From: a virus
Reading direction: 5' to 3' (one strand)
DNA: 64,000 nt
IMG/VR virus record: IMGVR_UViG_3300034101_003795
Coordinates: 1-64,000 of that record
The notes beneath the pieces are model-generated. The model saw only the letters and a list, made by a program, of their open reading frames with translations, made no database searches and was not told the DNA's origin. The position numbers were made by a program, and so were the translations under genes. Of the stretch, positions 53,288 to 61,458 are shown in pieces (within the stretch, counting starts at the first letter, position 1; each line of letters starts with the position of its first letter).

Positions 53288-53683
53288 TTAACCATTTGAT
53301 GATGAACACTTGTTACATTTATATCTGTCTGCTGAGTCTGGTAAAATGGCTGGATTTATAGATTCCTTTTTACCACAAACCCTACAAGCAACTTTTATTG
53401 GTTCATACTCTCTATTTCTTTTTGTTGGTGGGTGGCAACATAGTTTTTTATCTATTTCAACATCAGATTTATGCATATTCATTTCTGGCATTTCAAGAAA
53501 TTTATTATAAGCTTCTTCCTGCTTACTGCTTCTTGTTTTTGTCTTAATATTATTATTAAGTTTTGGCTGTTTGTTCTTCTTTGTTTTTTCTGGTTTTACG
53601 GTGGTCTCTTCTTTTGGTAAAAGACCCTGTAGTAAAGTTATAAGCTGCTTAATTTGTTCTGGATTAGATATATCAGGTTCCAT
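53288..53683 (-). CDS. Small zinc-finger protein of the replication operon
   Basis: 131 residues. A basic, disordered central region (PEKTKKNKQPKLNNNIKTKTRSSKQ) precedes a C-terminal zinc ribbon (CRVCGKKESINPAIL ... YKCNKCSSS). Two further cysteines and a His (LCCHPP) lie in between. No enzyme motif is seen. Overlap with the upstream gene is 11 bases. DNA binding at forks is plausible, by analogy to small zinc-ribbon replication accessory proteins, but is inference. Confidence 0.6.
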   Translation of the reverse strand: MEPDISNPEQIKQLITLLQGLLPKEETTVKPEKTKKNKQPKLNNNIKTKTRSSKQEEAYNKFLEMPEMNMHKSDVEIDKKLCCHPPTKRNREYEPIKVACRVCGKKESINPAILPDSADRYKCNKCSSSNG

Positions 53684-54185
53684 GTTTCACCTTAGTCCTT
53701 TGTACAGAGAGTATGATGTCCGATAGGTTCTTAACACTATTAGCTAAGTAACTAAGCCTATCCATGCGTTGATGAGCGTATTTTTTAATTTTATTCAAGT
53801 TAGTGGCTTTATCATTATGTTTTATGGCCTGCAATGATTTCTCTACGAAGCCATATCCTTTATAATTATTTATTTCATCTGCTATTGTTTCTTTAATACT
53901 CTCTTCAGCCCAGTTATGCCTAGCTATTTCTCTATTAAGTGTTCTTTGTAGGAAAAATGCGTATTGTGCAAGTCGATATGATATTTGAGCACAATCTTCT
54001 GGTGTCAATTTCTCTACCATATCCCTACTCATTGTAAAATAATTGTTTAGTTCGGTTTCTGTAAAACTATGAACTTCTGAATACTGTCCTAAACCTATTG
54101 ATGATTCGTACTCATCTAGGATCTTATCCCAATGATCCACCTGTTCTTTAGTTGTTGACAATGCTATTTCTCCATTCTGTTTCAT
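53673..54185 (-). CDS. Conserved helical phage protein near RecA, possible recombination mediator
   Basis: 170 residues, almost entirely helical. Recognisable blocks are HSFTETELNNYFTMSRDMVEKLTPEDCAQISYRLAQYAFFLQRTLNREIARHNWAEE and 'MDRLSYLANSVKNLSDIILSVQRTK'. I recall such sequences in several large phages without a known function. Position between RecA/UvsX and DnaB, an all-helical makeup and the basic tail fit a UvsY-type mediator, but UvsY motifs are not demonstrable by eye. It overlaps the small endonuclease gene by 38 bases. Confidence 0.5.
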   Translation of the reverse strand: MKQNGEIALSTTKEQVDHWDKILDEYESSIGLGQYSEVHSFTETELNNYFTMSRDMVEKLTPEDCAQISYRLAQYAFFLQRTLNREIARHNWAEESIKETIADEINNYKGYGFVEKSLQAIKHNDKATNLNKIKKYAHQRMDRLSYLANSVKNLSDIILSVQRTKVKHGT

Positions 54186-54552
54186 TATTATATGGTAGTG
54201 ATATATATTTTATATTATTAATTTCACACCATTCTTGTTTTTCCCTATCTCTTTTTTGTGATTTTAAAAAGTTCAATATGTTTGAATGATAAAATGGCAC
54301 AAACTTATAGTGTTGTTCTCCATGAACCTCAAAACAAGTTTTCTTTAATGGAAGATAAAAATCTAAATAAAGAGTTTCATTTCTTCTTAGTTGTATTGGT
54401 ACTTCTTCTAGTATCTGTAAAGTAGGATAAATTTCAGTTATAAGATTTCTTACGGTTAGATGATATGATGATTTATTAACAACTTTACCTTTTGACATAT
54501 TACCAGTTAATAACCAATTATGATTATTACCATCCAGATCTTTAATCAGCAT
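54148..54552 (-). CDS. Small Vsr-like endonuclease
   Basis: 134 residues. The central segment is SSYHLTVRNLITEIYPTLQILEEVPIQL, then LYLDFYLPLKKTCFEVHGEQHYKFV, then SQKRDREKQEWCEINNIKYISLPYN. D of LDFY, E of FEVHG and the His pair of GEQHY look like a PD-(D/E)XK/Vsr-type active site. The size fits Vsr (about 130-150). It overlaps recA at 54546-54552 and the next gene by 38 bases, so it is embedded in the recombination operon; repair, host DNA degradation or homing are all possible. Confidence 0.6.
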   Translation of the reverse strand: MLIKDLDGNNHNWLLTGNMSKGKVVNKSSYHLTVRNLITEIYPTLQILEEVPIQLRRNETLYLDFYLPLKKTCFEVHGEQHYKFVPFYHSNILNFLKSQKRDREKQEWCEINNIKYISLPYNNETEWRNSIVNN

Positions 54553-55559
54553 TTTAATCCCATAGTTGTTTTAATATTTTTTACTAGATCAGTATATGCT
54601 GATTCATTTTCTAATAAATATTGTCTAACCTTTTCGCTTCCTTGAAATTTTGGCTTGTCTGGTAGTCCTGTTAGAGTATACCAAGCCCCGCCTTTGTGTA
54701 TCAATCCCATATCAGATGATAGTGTAATGGCTTCCATGTATTTGTCAACCCCCTGACCATAACGAATATAACTCGTAATCTGTCCACCGGGAGGACCAAG
54801 TGCTGAACATATAACTTGCCATTCTATCTCTTGTCCTATTTGTGTACTATCGGCACTAAGTGTCCAGGGCTTAAATGTTTTTGCTCGTAATTTAATATCT
54901 GTCTGATACGCAATAGCCTGACCACTCTTCTCTTTAAATTCTGCACCATAACCAGTAGGATTACCCATTAAATGAGTAATACCAATAACAATATTCTTAT
55001 TTACAGGAATTACATTAGCAACCTTACGACAGAATTTAGCTAATAACTTTGCCCCATCTGCTCGTTGCATCTTATCCATATCGCTAGTAATTTCAGCTTC
55101 TGTGCATAATGCAGAATATGAGTCTATGATTAATAAACTTCCTGGTATTTCATTAATAATTTTCTCTGCTATTTGAAGATACTCTTCCGCATGAAGAATC
55201 TTACCTTGTTGAGACCCTATAACATGAAATCTATCTAAATTTAACCCTGGTATTCCTTCTAGGTCTCTTTTTTTCAATCTACCTTCAATATTTAGATAGT
55301 ACACTTCTCTTGGATCTTTTAAGTCTCCTTGATATTCTGGCTTCTGTGCTGTTGCTGCGAAATCCAATGATGTTGTGGTTTTTCCACATTTGGGCTGTCC
55401 AGTTAATACAACAAAACTACCTTCTGGAATTCCACCGTTCAATATAATATCAAGCGATGGACTAACTGGTATAACGACACTTTTCTTGTCTACAATAGCA
55501 TTTCCAGTTAATATAATATCGTCTCCAAAACTTTTAACAACGTCCTCTTTTAAACTCAT
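54546..55559 (-). CDS. recA: RecA/UvsX-like recombinase
   Basis: 337 residues with Walker A GQPKCGKTT (residues 54-62), catalytic-type segment YYLNIEGRLKKRDL, Walker B LLIIDSYSALC and an L2-like stretch (GITHLMGNPTGYGAEFKEKSGQAIAYQTDIKLRAK). The protein is close in size to RecA, although 'NPTG-GA-F' and the long C-terminal extension align more with UvsX-like phage recombinases. It mediates strand exchange during recombination-dependent replication. The start region is preceded by GGAAC only weakly and overlaps the upstream stop. Confidence 0.88.
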   Translation of the reverse strand: MSLKEDVVKSFGDDIILTGNAIVDKKSVVIPVSPSLDIILNGGIPEGSFVVLTGQPKCGKTTTSLDFAATAQKPEYQGDLKDPREVYYLNIEGRLKKRDLEGIPGLNLDRFHVIGSQQGKILHAEEYLQIAEKIINEIPGSLLIIDSYSALCTEAEITSDMDKMQRADGAKLLAKFCRKVANVIPVNKNIVIGITHLMGNPTGYGAEFKEKSGQAIAYQTDIKLRAKTFKPWTLSADSTQIGQEIEWQVICSALGPPGGQITSYIRYGQGVDKYMEAITLSSDMGLIHKGGAWYTLTGLPDKPKFQGSEKVRQYLLENESAYTDLVKNIKTTMGLKC

Positions 55560-55966
55560 TCTAGTTCCTTTAATTTAGATAATATAGATTTTTTATTTGA
55601 CGAATTATTTAGAAATTTCTTATCTTCAGATCTATCAAACTCTACAGATACGTTTTGATTTTGATTTTCTAAAATCTCAGTTTGGTTATCTATGATAGCT
55701 ATAAGGTGCGGTGCTCGCAAAGAAAAGATTCTTTCAGCTTCTTTAGTCTTCAAAGCTTTAATTATAGCAATTTCTGGATATTTTTTTATTAACTTATTAG
55801 CTGTTGCAATCTGGTCTCTATAAAATTTTGACCAAGTAGGATTGGTCCAGAATCTATAGTGTAAATCTTTCTTATCTATCCTAGCCTTATTCTCACAAAT
55901 AATTTCCGTTATATACTGAGCCGCCGATACTTCCTTACCATTCGAATATTTTGATGGATATTTCAT
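55556..55966 (-). CDS. Conserved phage protein of the recombination operon, unknown function
   Basis: 136 residues. The N-terminal block KYPSKYSNGKEVSAAQYITEIICENKA followed by LHYRFWTNPTWSKFYRDQIATANKLIKKY is of a type I recognise in large phages next to recombination and replication genes. The C-terminal 40 residues are low complexity. It is probably a helical DNA-associated protein; no motif gives a reaction. It overlaps both neighbours by four bases. Confidence 0.55.
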   Translation of the reverse strand: MKYPSKYSNGKEVSAAQYITEIICENKARIDKKDLHYRFWTNPTWSKFYRDQIATANKLIKKYPEIAIIKALKTKEAERIFSLRAPHLIAIIDNQTEILENQNQNVSVEFDRSEDKKFLNNSSNKKSILSKLKELE

Positions 55967-56295
55967 TTCTTCTTCATTTGAAAGATAGAATTCTTTGTTG
56001 TCCTAGATATTGGTTGTTGTATAGTCTTTTTAAAAGCATCATTTACTTCAGACGCTGATTTAGTCATTATTGATACATTTTTGGTTCCCTTGCCACTTGT
56101 TTCCATTATCATTAAATCTTTACTATTTGTTCTTGATGAGGTAGTTCTTATATTATTTTGCTTATCTTTTACTGGCTTGGGCATATGCTTCTTGACTTCT
56201 GTTAATTTTATACCCAGCTCTTTAGCAATTTCTTTTTGCTCAATTCCTTGATTTACTAAATACAAGATTGCATATTTTGTAGTATTATTATTCAT
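55963..56295 (-). CDS. Small helix-turn-helix protein
   Basis: 110 residues from the ATG at 56295, which has AAAGGGA upstream; a start ten codons earlier would add MAKQCRKGIN with no ribosome-binding site. Residues 5-35 form a helix-turn-helix (TKYAILYLVNQGIEQKEIAKELGIKLTEVKKHM). The rest is basic and disordered (RTTSSRTNSKDLM ... RTTKNSIFQMKKK). It probably binds DNA as a regulator or structural factor. Its place in the replication operon suggests an early or middle role. Confidence 0.6.
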   Translation of the reverse strand: MNNNTTKYAILYLVNQGIEQKEIAKELGIKLTEVKKHMPKPVKDKQNNIRTTSSRTNSKDLMIMETSGKGTKNVSIMTKSASEVNDAFKKTIQQPISRTTKNSIFQMKKK

Positions 56296-56666
56296 GTTAA
56301 TTCCCTTTCGGCATTGTTTAGCCATGCTAGATTTTTTGTTCTTAAAAAGTTTAAATACATATTGAATACTTTACTATTCACCTTAGTAAAATTATATTCT
56401 TGTTTACCCACTTTAGATAGGAATTTATTTGATTTTCCTTCTGAGTATAAGCCTATTGGATTATATACTTTTCCGTGCAAGCCTATTTTTAAATAGTATT
56501 GCTCGGTATCTGTGCCTTTGATATAGGCTAAGCATTTTTTTTCATCATCGGTTAGTGGATTTCCTGCCATATCGATATCATCATGCTGGCCAAAAAGGGT
56601 ATATCTTCTATAAGTACTTTTGGCTTCTTGTTTATCTGGATTTATTTTGAATACATCATTTTCCAT
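56292..56666 (-). CDS. Unknown small phage protein
   Basis: 124 residues. The middle GLHGKVYNPIGLYSEGKSNKFLSKVGKQEYNFTKVN and the end YLNFLRTKNLAWLNNAERELT are characteristic but match no function I know. The N-terminus includes YRRYTLFGQHDDIDMAGNPL. Stop overlaps the start of the HTH gene by four bases, and its start overlaps the FmdB-like gene by 11. Soluble and likely cytoplasmic. Confidence 0.5.
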   Translation of the reverse strand: MENDVFKINPDKQEAKSTYRRYTLFGQHDDIDMAGNPLTDDEKKCLAYIKGTDTEQYYLKIGLHGKVYNPIGLYSEGKSNKFLSKVGKQEYNFTKVNSKVFNMYLNFLRTKNLAWLNNAERELT

Positions 56667-57042
56667 TTAGTTTTCTCCTTTTTTTACCTTGAGTCCCAGG
56701 CCATTTTACCTTTTCTTTTTTGCTTACTCTGCTCATGCCAGATGGTAGATCTTTAAGCTCTTTAGTATCGTACTTGTATTCATTATGTTTCATATTTAAA
56801 GCAGTTAATTGATCTTCACTCATCCTATCTCTGTTTCTGTTTGCTAAGTCTCCGAGTGTTTTTAGTTCAGTATCGCATTTCCTAACAGATGTGCTTTGTG
56901 TCGCAACATCTACAATATATCGTCTAGTAGTTTGATCTGATCCACAATTATCACAATTTGGAGTAGAATTATAGTCTTTTATATAAAAGAATAATTCAAA
57001 ATCATGATTACATTTGGTACAATTATAGGAATATGTCGGCAT
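56656..57042 (-). CDS. FmdB-type zinc-ribbon protein
   Basis: 128 residues. The first 50 match the FmdB/CxxC zinc ribbon (PTYSYNCTKCNHDFELFFYIKDYNSTPNCDNCGS): two CxxC pairs with a typical YxYxC start. The tail is basic (KVKWPGTQGKKRRKLNGK) and probably binds nucleic acid. Such proteins often regulate transcription; here the role is unknown. The gene starts two bases after the HNH stop. Confidence 0.7.
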   Translation of the reverse strand: MPTYSYNCTKCNHDFELFFYIKDYNSTPNCDNCGSDQTTRRYIVDVATQSTSVRKCDTELKTLGDLANRNRDRMSEDQLTALNMKHNEYKYDTKELKDLPSGMSRVSKKEKVKWPGTQGKKRRKLNGK

Positions 57043-57043
57043 G

Positions 57044-57622
57044 TTAAAAATAGGACTCTGGTAAGTAAATTTTCCATTCTACTGGTATGTCCTTTATCTT
57101 AACTAAGTAGGACGCTATAGGCAAGTACTTCATATTTTTTTGAGGCATTATTGGCAAATTTCTAAGTGGCATATTTGCTTGTTTAGGAGTTTTATTCCCT
57201 TTTCTTCTATTACAATAAACACAAGCGGTAACTATATTAGTCCAACTAGTCGGAGATATCTTATCATTATTCCATAAAGATTTAGGTATTACATGATCAT
57301 ATGTAAGTTGGTTTATTTCTACTTGATTGCCACAATATTGACAAGTATAATTATCTCTAATAAATAAATTTTTTCTAGAAAATTTTACTTTGGAATTATT
57401 TATACGAAAATATCTTGCTGTTTTAACAACAGCGGGGATTGGATATTTTTTATCATTAGAACAAAGAATATAATCGTCTTTATAAAAATCAATTATTTCA
57501 ACACCAATCTTACGGTTGGCCTCGTGTTTAAAAGACCAAACAATAGCTTTTTGCCAATGAATTATAGTAATAGGAGTATAGTCAGCATTTAATACTAGAC
57601 ATTTAGTATTTTGTATTTTCAT
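57044..57622 (-). CDS. HNH endonuclease
   Basis: 192 residues. The HNH core is RDNYTCQYCG, then LTYDHVIPKSLWN, then NIVTACVYCNRRKGNKTP: two CxxC pairs and the DH of YDHV fit. The N-terminal 70 residues resemble the 'LNADYTPITIIHWQKAIVWSF' region common to phage and bacterial HNH proteins of this type. It could cleave host or competing DNA, or act in homing. It overlaps PhoH by 20 bases. No intron is seen beside it. Confidence 0.85.
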   Translation of the reverse strand: MKIQNTKCLVLNADYTPITIIHWQKAIVWSFKHEANRKIGVEIIDFYKDDYILCSNDKKYPIPAVVKTARYFRINNSKVKFSRKNLFIRDNYTCQYCGNQVEINQLTYDHVIPKSLWNNDKISPTSWTNIVTACVYCNRRKGNKTPKQANMPLRNLPIMPQKNMKYLPIASYLVKIKDIPVEWKIYLPESYF

Positions 57623-58337
57623 TTTCTATTTGACTTAATCTTCCTAATATTTTAACAATTATAGGATTTCTAACTATATCAGAACCCAATAACTGCACAA
57701 TACCAATACTATCAATATCATTTAAGGCATTTATCATTTCGGCAAATCCGCCTCTTTGACTTTTGTGGAGATCGCTTTGTCCAACATCTCCAGTAAGTAC
57801 CATTTTACTATTATTTCCAGTTCTTGTCAATAACATTTTTAATTGATCATACGACGCATTTTGACATTCATCGGCGACAATAAAAGCATTATGAAAATTA
57901 CGACCTCTCATTAATCCTAATGGAACAACTTCAATTTTATTATTCAATCTTAATGATGCATAATGGGATGGGCTTATAAAGTGATTAATTTCATCTAATA
58001 TTGGTAATAGATATGGATGAAGTTTCTCTTCTGCTGTTCCGGGTAAATAGCCAATTTTTTCACCAGCCTCTATCACTGGTCTTGTTATTATGATCTTTTT
58101 TACTTTATCATCAAGTAAATACTCAAGAGCCATACCAATAGCAATATGTGTTTTACCACTACCAGCCAATCCCTGGCAAAATGTTATCGTATTTTCAGCT
58201 ATCATACGAATATATTCTGCTTGATTATCTGTTCGTGGCTTCAATCTATTTCGATATGCATGACCAGCATTTTCATTCACCAATGGTTTTGTTGCATCAA
58301 TTACTTTCTTTTTCTTGCTTCTTGTGTTTTTTCTCAA
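57603..58337 (-). CDS. phoH: PhoH-like ATPase
   Basis: 244 residues with an apparent TTG start at 58337 (ribosome-binding site AAAGGG). Walker A is GLAGSGKT (residues 56-63), then IITRPVIEAGEKIGYLPGTAEEKLHPYLLPI, 'GRNFHNAFIVADECQNAS', and SKMVLTGDVGQSDL, the full PhoH signature. Related proteins are common in phages and their role is unclear, perhaps RNA metabolism. The basic N-terminus is short, without an added PIN domain. It overlaps the HNH gene. Confidence 0.9.
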   Translation of the reverse strand: MRKNTRSKKKKVIDATKPLVNENAGHAYRNRLKPRTDNQAEYIRMIAENTITFCQGLAGSGKTHIAIGMALEYLLDDKVKKIIITRPVIEAGEKIGYLPGTAEEKLHPYLLPILDEINHFISPSHYASLRLNNKIEVVPLGLMRGRNFHNAFIVADECQNASYDQLKMLLTRTGNNSKMVLTGDVGQSDLHKSQRGGFAEMINALNDIDSIGIVQLLGSDIVRNPIIVKILGRLSQIENENTKY

Positions 58338-58358
58338 TGGTTACCCTTTGCTATAGAG

Positions 58359-60554
58359 TTAAATTAGACAAGCGCCACCAGCACAACTAATTTCCTCTAT
58401 ACCAGTAGTATTGTCCTCAGTCTCTGATAGTTGTGTATAATCAACCTTTTTGAAACTATTAAATAGATCACAATATATCTTCCAATTATGAACATCCTTC
58501 ATACAGTATGTTAGCCGTTTAATGTCTCCATCAAAATATTTACCAGCAAAATTTTTGGCCTTAGTTATGAATAATAGTTTATCTTGACTATCATTTTCTT
58601 TGGCCTGATCCATATTCACATAATCACACGCAGCCCATAAATTATTATCAAATGAATTTAAGGCAAGCTCAATCAGTCCCGAACACCAAAGAGCAGCATC
58701 TCCATATTCTTTTACAATTTCACGACTAGTATAAACTGTAGTAAAAGGAGCTTGTGGATAGTCTTTATCTCCGCTTTGAGGGATTAAACTAATACCAGCA
58801 AAATATTTACGATTATTATAAATATATTCCGTCACACTATCCCACTCGTCTGGCTTTACTGTTACTGTATTACTCACATTATGGCTTAAAAACTCTTGAG
58901 TACATAAGGTTTTGTTTTTACCAGAATTTACCCAATTCTTTTGTGTGTCCTTAACCACAGAAAGCATTTCGACTGCTGGTAATTGATTTTTTAATTTTGC
59001 ACCATCAGGCACTTCAATAGGAAACTTGACAACTTCATCTGTGTTATTGGCAGACCATCTTGATTTCTCGCAGGCTTGAGGATTATAAGTTTTAAAGTGT
59101 TGGTATGGTGCTTCTAAAATATTGGCCTGTACGTGCCTTATATAGCGTTTAGCGTGATGAGGATGAATACCAGAGCTTGTTCCAAGCATACTAGAAGAAG
59201 TACCTTCTGGTTTTAAACAGGTCACTCTTGCTGCTTGGTTAATTTTTATTTTTTCGGCAAATTTCTTATTAGTTTCTACTGCTATTTTAGCACCCTTGGT
59301 TAATACCTTTTCTGTTAGTACTAAATCATGCTTTTCCATAGTACCAGTCAAAGACACCCCTAATAAGGCTTCTCTTTCAAATATTTTTTTACTTATATTT
59401 CCAAGATATTCAAGATTTGTAAATCCAGCTTGTAGCGTTCCTATTATTGCTGCCGCTTTACATCTTTCATAGAAATCGTCTTCGTCTATAACACTAGAAC
59501 AATTTATAGTTGTTAAATTACATCCTTGCCATCCGCTCTTACCACTCTCTTCATCAACAGGCCACATCCCAATTTCTACACATGGATTAAAAATCATTTC
59601 TGTTGATTCGCTCCAAATAAATCCTGGTTCTCCAAACTCCTTCACACTTTCCATAAGGGTTTGAAATTCTTCAAATGTTGTTTCATTTTTTAGTAATAGA
59701 GCAGAGTTGTTGCTTCGTGCTCTTTGTGGATTTTCTATATACCAGTTTCCTGTTTTAGCCTTAGCCATTTCTTCGTCTTCTGGACTAAATAATGCTAAAC
59801 TAGCAGACCGACGAACGCCACCACTTAGCACAGCATCACTGCTATGCATTACTATATCATAAGCATCAATAGGACGTAGTTTTTTTTGTCCATTCTCTAT
59901 ACAACGATCAAGTAAAGTTCTTATCTTTTCTAGACCGTTTTGGAGTGGCTCAAATCCTGGTGCCTTACCAACGCCAGAACTTAAATTAGAACCCTTAGAT
60001 CGTATATTAGAATAATCAAATATAACATAACTATTTTTATACATCTTAAATTCTTCAATAGGCTTACTAACATAACTGCTAAGAAGAACACCCAATGCAT
60101 CAGCCCATCCTTCAATACTATCTTCAATAATATATTTCATTCCTTCATTATTATCAGGAATATCATGTTCTAGTGATGGCAATTTAGCAACGTGATGCTT
60201 TTGAACACTAAAGCCCGTGCCACTGCCACACAATAATAGCCAGAAACATTCTTGAAAAAATCTTAGTCTATCACAATAAGAGCTTGTGCAATTATAAATC
60301 TTTGCGTGTCTTTTTAAGATTGGATCTCCGCCGAACTGAAGTGCTCTTTGACTACCAAGAACCTTCTTTTTATACATTATATCATATGACCAATCAATAT
60401 CTTCTGATATTCCAAAATCAGCATACTTAGTATGCATCATATTTTTAACTCGCTCTACGGCTTCTTTCCAAGTTTCTCTACGATTTTTATCTTCTAACCA
60501 GCGAGCATATTTACTAACGAATGTATAATTTTGAAGTTCTTGAAGAGCAGACAT
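58359..60554 (-). CDS. Class II (B12-dependent) ribonucleotide reductase, monomeric type
   Basis: 731 residues from the ATG at 60554, chosen because CAGGAGATAAT lies directly before it; an upstream ATG (60605) lacks a ribosome-binding site. The N-terminal segment (YNCTSSYCDRLRFFQECFWLLLCGSGTGFSVQ) and the NPCVEIG motif (N323, C325, E327), with cysteines C89 and C345 for redox cycling, match the Lactobacillus leichmannii-type class II enzyme. The C-terminal CAGGACLI holds the redox pair. It reduces ribonucleotides, probably triphosphates, using adenosylcobalamin, which must come from the host. No separate beta subunit is present, as expected for this class. Confidence 0.9.
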   Translation of the reverse strand: MSALQELQNYTFVSKYARWLEDKNRRETWKEAVERVKNMMHTKYADFGISEDIDWSYDIMYKKKVLGSQRALQFGGDPILKRHAKIYNCTSSYCDRLRFFQECFWLLLCGSGTGFSVQKHHVAKLPSLEHDIPDNNEGMKYIIEDSIEGWADALGVLLSSYVSKPIEEFKMYKNSYVIFDYSNIRSKGSNLSSGVGKAPGFEPLQNGLEKIRTLLDRCIENGQKKLRPIDAYDIVMHSSDAVLSGGVRRSASLALFSPEDEEMAKAKTGNWYIENPQRARSNNSALLLKNETTFEEFQTLMESVKEFGEPGFIWSESTEMIFNPCVEIGMWPVDEESGKSGWQGCNLTTINCSSVIDEDDFYERCKAAAIIGTLQAGFTNLEYLGNISKKIFEREALLGVSLTGTMEKHDLVLTEKVLTKGAKIAVETNKKFAEKIKINQAARVTCLKPEGTSSSMLGTSSGIHPHHAKRYIRHVQANILEAPYQHFKTYNPQACEKSRWSANNTDEVVKFPIEVPDGAKLKNQLPAVEMLSVVKDTQKNWVNSGKNKTLCTQEFLSHNVSNTVTVKPDEWDSVTEYIYNNRKYFAGISLIPQSGDKDYPQAPFTTVYTSREIVKEYGDAALWCSGLIELALNSFDNNLWAACDYVNMDQAKENDSQDKLLFITKAKNFAGKYFDGDIKRLTYCMKDVHNWKIYCDLFNSFKKVDYTQLSETEDNTTGIEEISCAGGACLI

Positions 60555-60704
60555 ATTATCTCCTGGTTTGATTATTGCATAATGAAAGAAGTCCGAGTAA
60601 CACACTAGTATGGAAAGAAAAAGTAATCATTTCTGTGTTACCACTAATCCATCTATAATAGATATAAAAACATAAACTTATATAAAATGATAATTGCTGT
60701 ATAT

Positions 60705-61172
60705 TCATATTACACCGCAAACATTAGTAAGCCAAGAAAGATCAGACTCAATTTTAATAATTTCAATACCACTTAATTTTACAAATTTATTAAAAATTTC
60801 TTGTTCTTTATCATCAAAAAGTTTTGTCCCATGATCATTTGACATAATTACTTTTGTTATTCCTTCTTGCCAAAGAGACATGATGCAATCATTACAACAT
60901 TGTCCAGTAACATATGCTATACCATTATCTGGTCTAACAACACAATTAGATAAGGCGTTTTGTTCTGCGTGTATCATCCATGAATATTTCTCTGGCCTAT
61001 CTAACGGCAATAAGGAATCATCGAGTCCTTTTGGAAAACCATTATATCCAACGCCAAGAATTCTATTATTCTGATCTGTAATTACGCAACCGTGCTGCGT
61101 ATGAATATCATGACTTCTTTGAGAAGCCACCTTGGCTAGTCCTAAAAAATAGTTTGTCCATGTTGGTCGCAT
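60705..61172 (-). CDS. dCMP/cytidine deaminase-type zinc enzyme
   Basis: 155 residues. Zinc-site motifs are IHAEQNALSN (H68, E70) and GQCCNDCIM (C93, C96). The start RPTWTNYFLGLAKVASQRS matches the dCMP deaminase family N-terminus, fixing the ATG at 61172. It would make dUMP for thymidylate synthesis, complementing the reductase and dNMP kinase. A near-consensus promoter places the predicted transcript start at the A of this ATG, so the message may be leaderless. Confidence 0.87.
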   Translation of the reverse strand: MRPTWTNYFLGLAKVASQRSHDIHTQHGCVITDQNNRILGVGYNGFPKGLDDSLLPLDRPEKYSWMIHAEQNALSNCVVRPDNGIAYVTGQCCNDCIMSLWQEGITKVIMSNDHGTKLFDDKEQEIFNKFVKLSGIEIIKIESDLSWLTNVCGVI

Positions 61173-61178
61173 GGAGTT

Positions 61179-61207
61179 ATTATACTTGGTGTTCTGTCAC
61201 AGGTCAA
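61179..61207 (-). promoter_or_regulatory. Sigma70 promoter giving a predicted leaderless deaminase mRNA
   Basis: On the minus strand TTGACC (61207-61202) and TATAAT (61184-61179) are spaced by 17 bases. Counting from the -10 box, +1 falls at 61172, the A of the deaminase ATG. No ribosome-binding site lies between box and start codon. Confidence 0.8.
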
Positions 61208-61209
61208 GA

Positions 61210-61458
61210 CTATTTTGTAACGAGCTTGTTATATAGAACAAGCGTTAGAATACCACCAGCAACACCCATCACAACACCCGCTGGAGATAAAGCGTCATAA
61301 CTACCAAGCAGATAGAGTATTGCTCCACCCATATAAGAGCCTGCTACTCCCAGTGCTACTGTTTTTACAAATCCAAAATTTTCTTCACCAGGAACAATAC
61401 TCTTTGATATTGAACCAACAAATAAACCATAGACACACCATACTAAAATATTAAACAT
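61210..61458 (-). CDS. GlsB/YeaQ/YmgE-like small membrane protein
   Basis: 82 residues with three predicted membrane segments (ILVWCVYGLFVGSISKSIVPG, FVKTVALGVAGSYMGGAILYLLG, PAGVVMGVAGGILTLVLYNKLV). The spacing and glycine-rich pattern around GVAGSYMGG match the transglycosylase-associated protein family (YeaQ/YmgE), stress-related small membrane proteins in bacteria. AGTGGAGGC precedes the ATG. In a phage it may change the envelope or affect lysis timing; neither is shown. Confidence 0.7.
   Translation of the reverse strand: MFNILVWCVYGLFVGSISKSIVPGEENFGFVKTVALGVAGSYMGGAILYLLGSYDALSPAGVVMGVAGGILTLVLYNKLVTK

Noticed and set aside
60606-60704. tRNA or riboswitch before the reductase, such as a cobalamin switch
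   Set aside because: The region is 99 bases, AT-rich, without tRNA arms or a recognisable B12-box; only the mini-ORF was noted.
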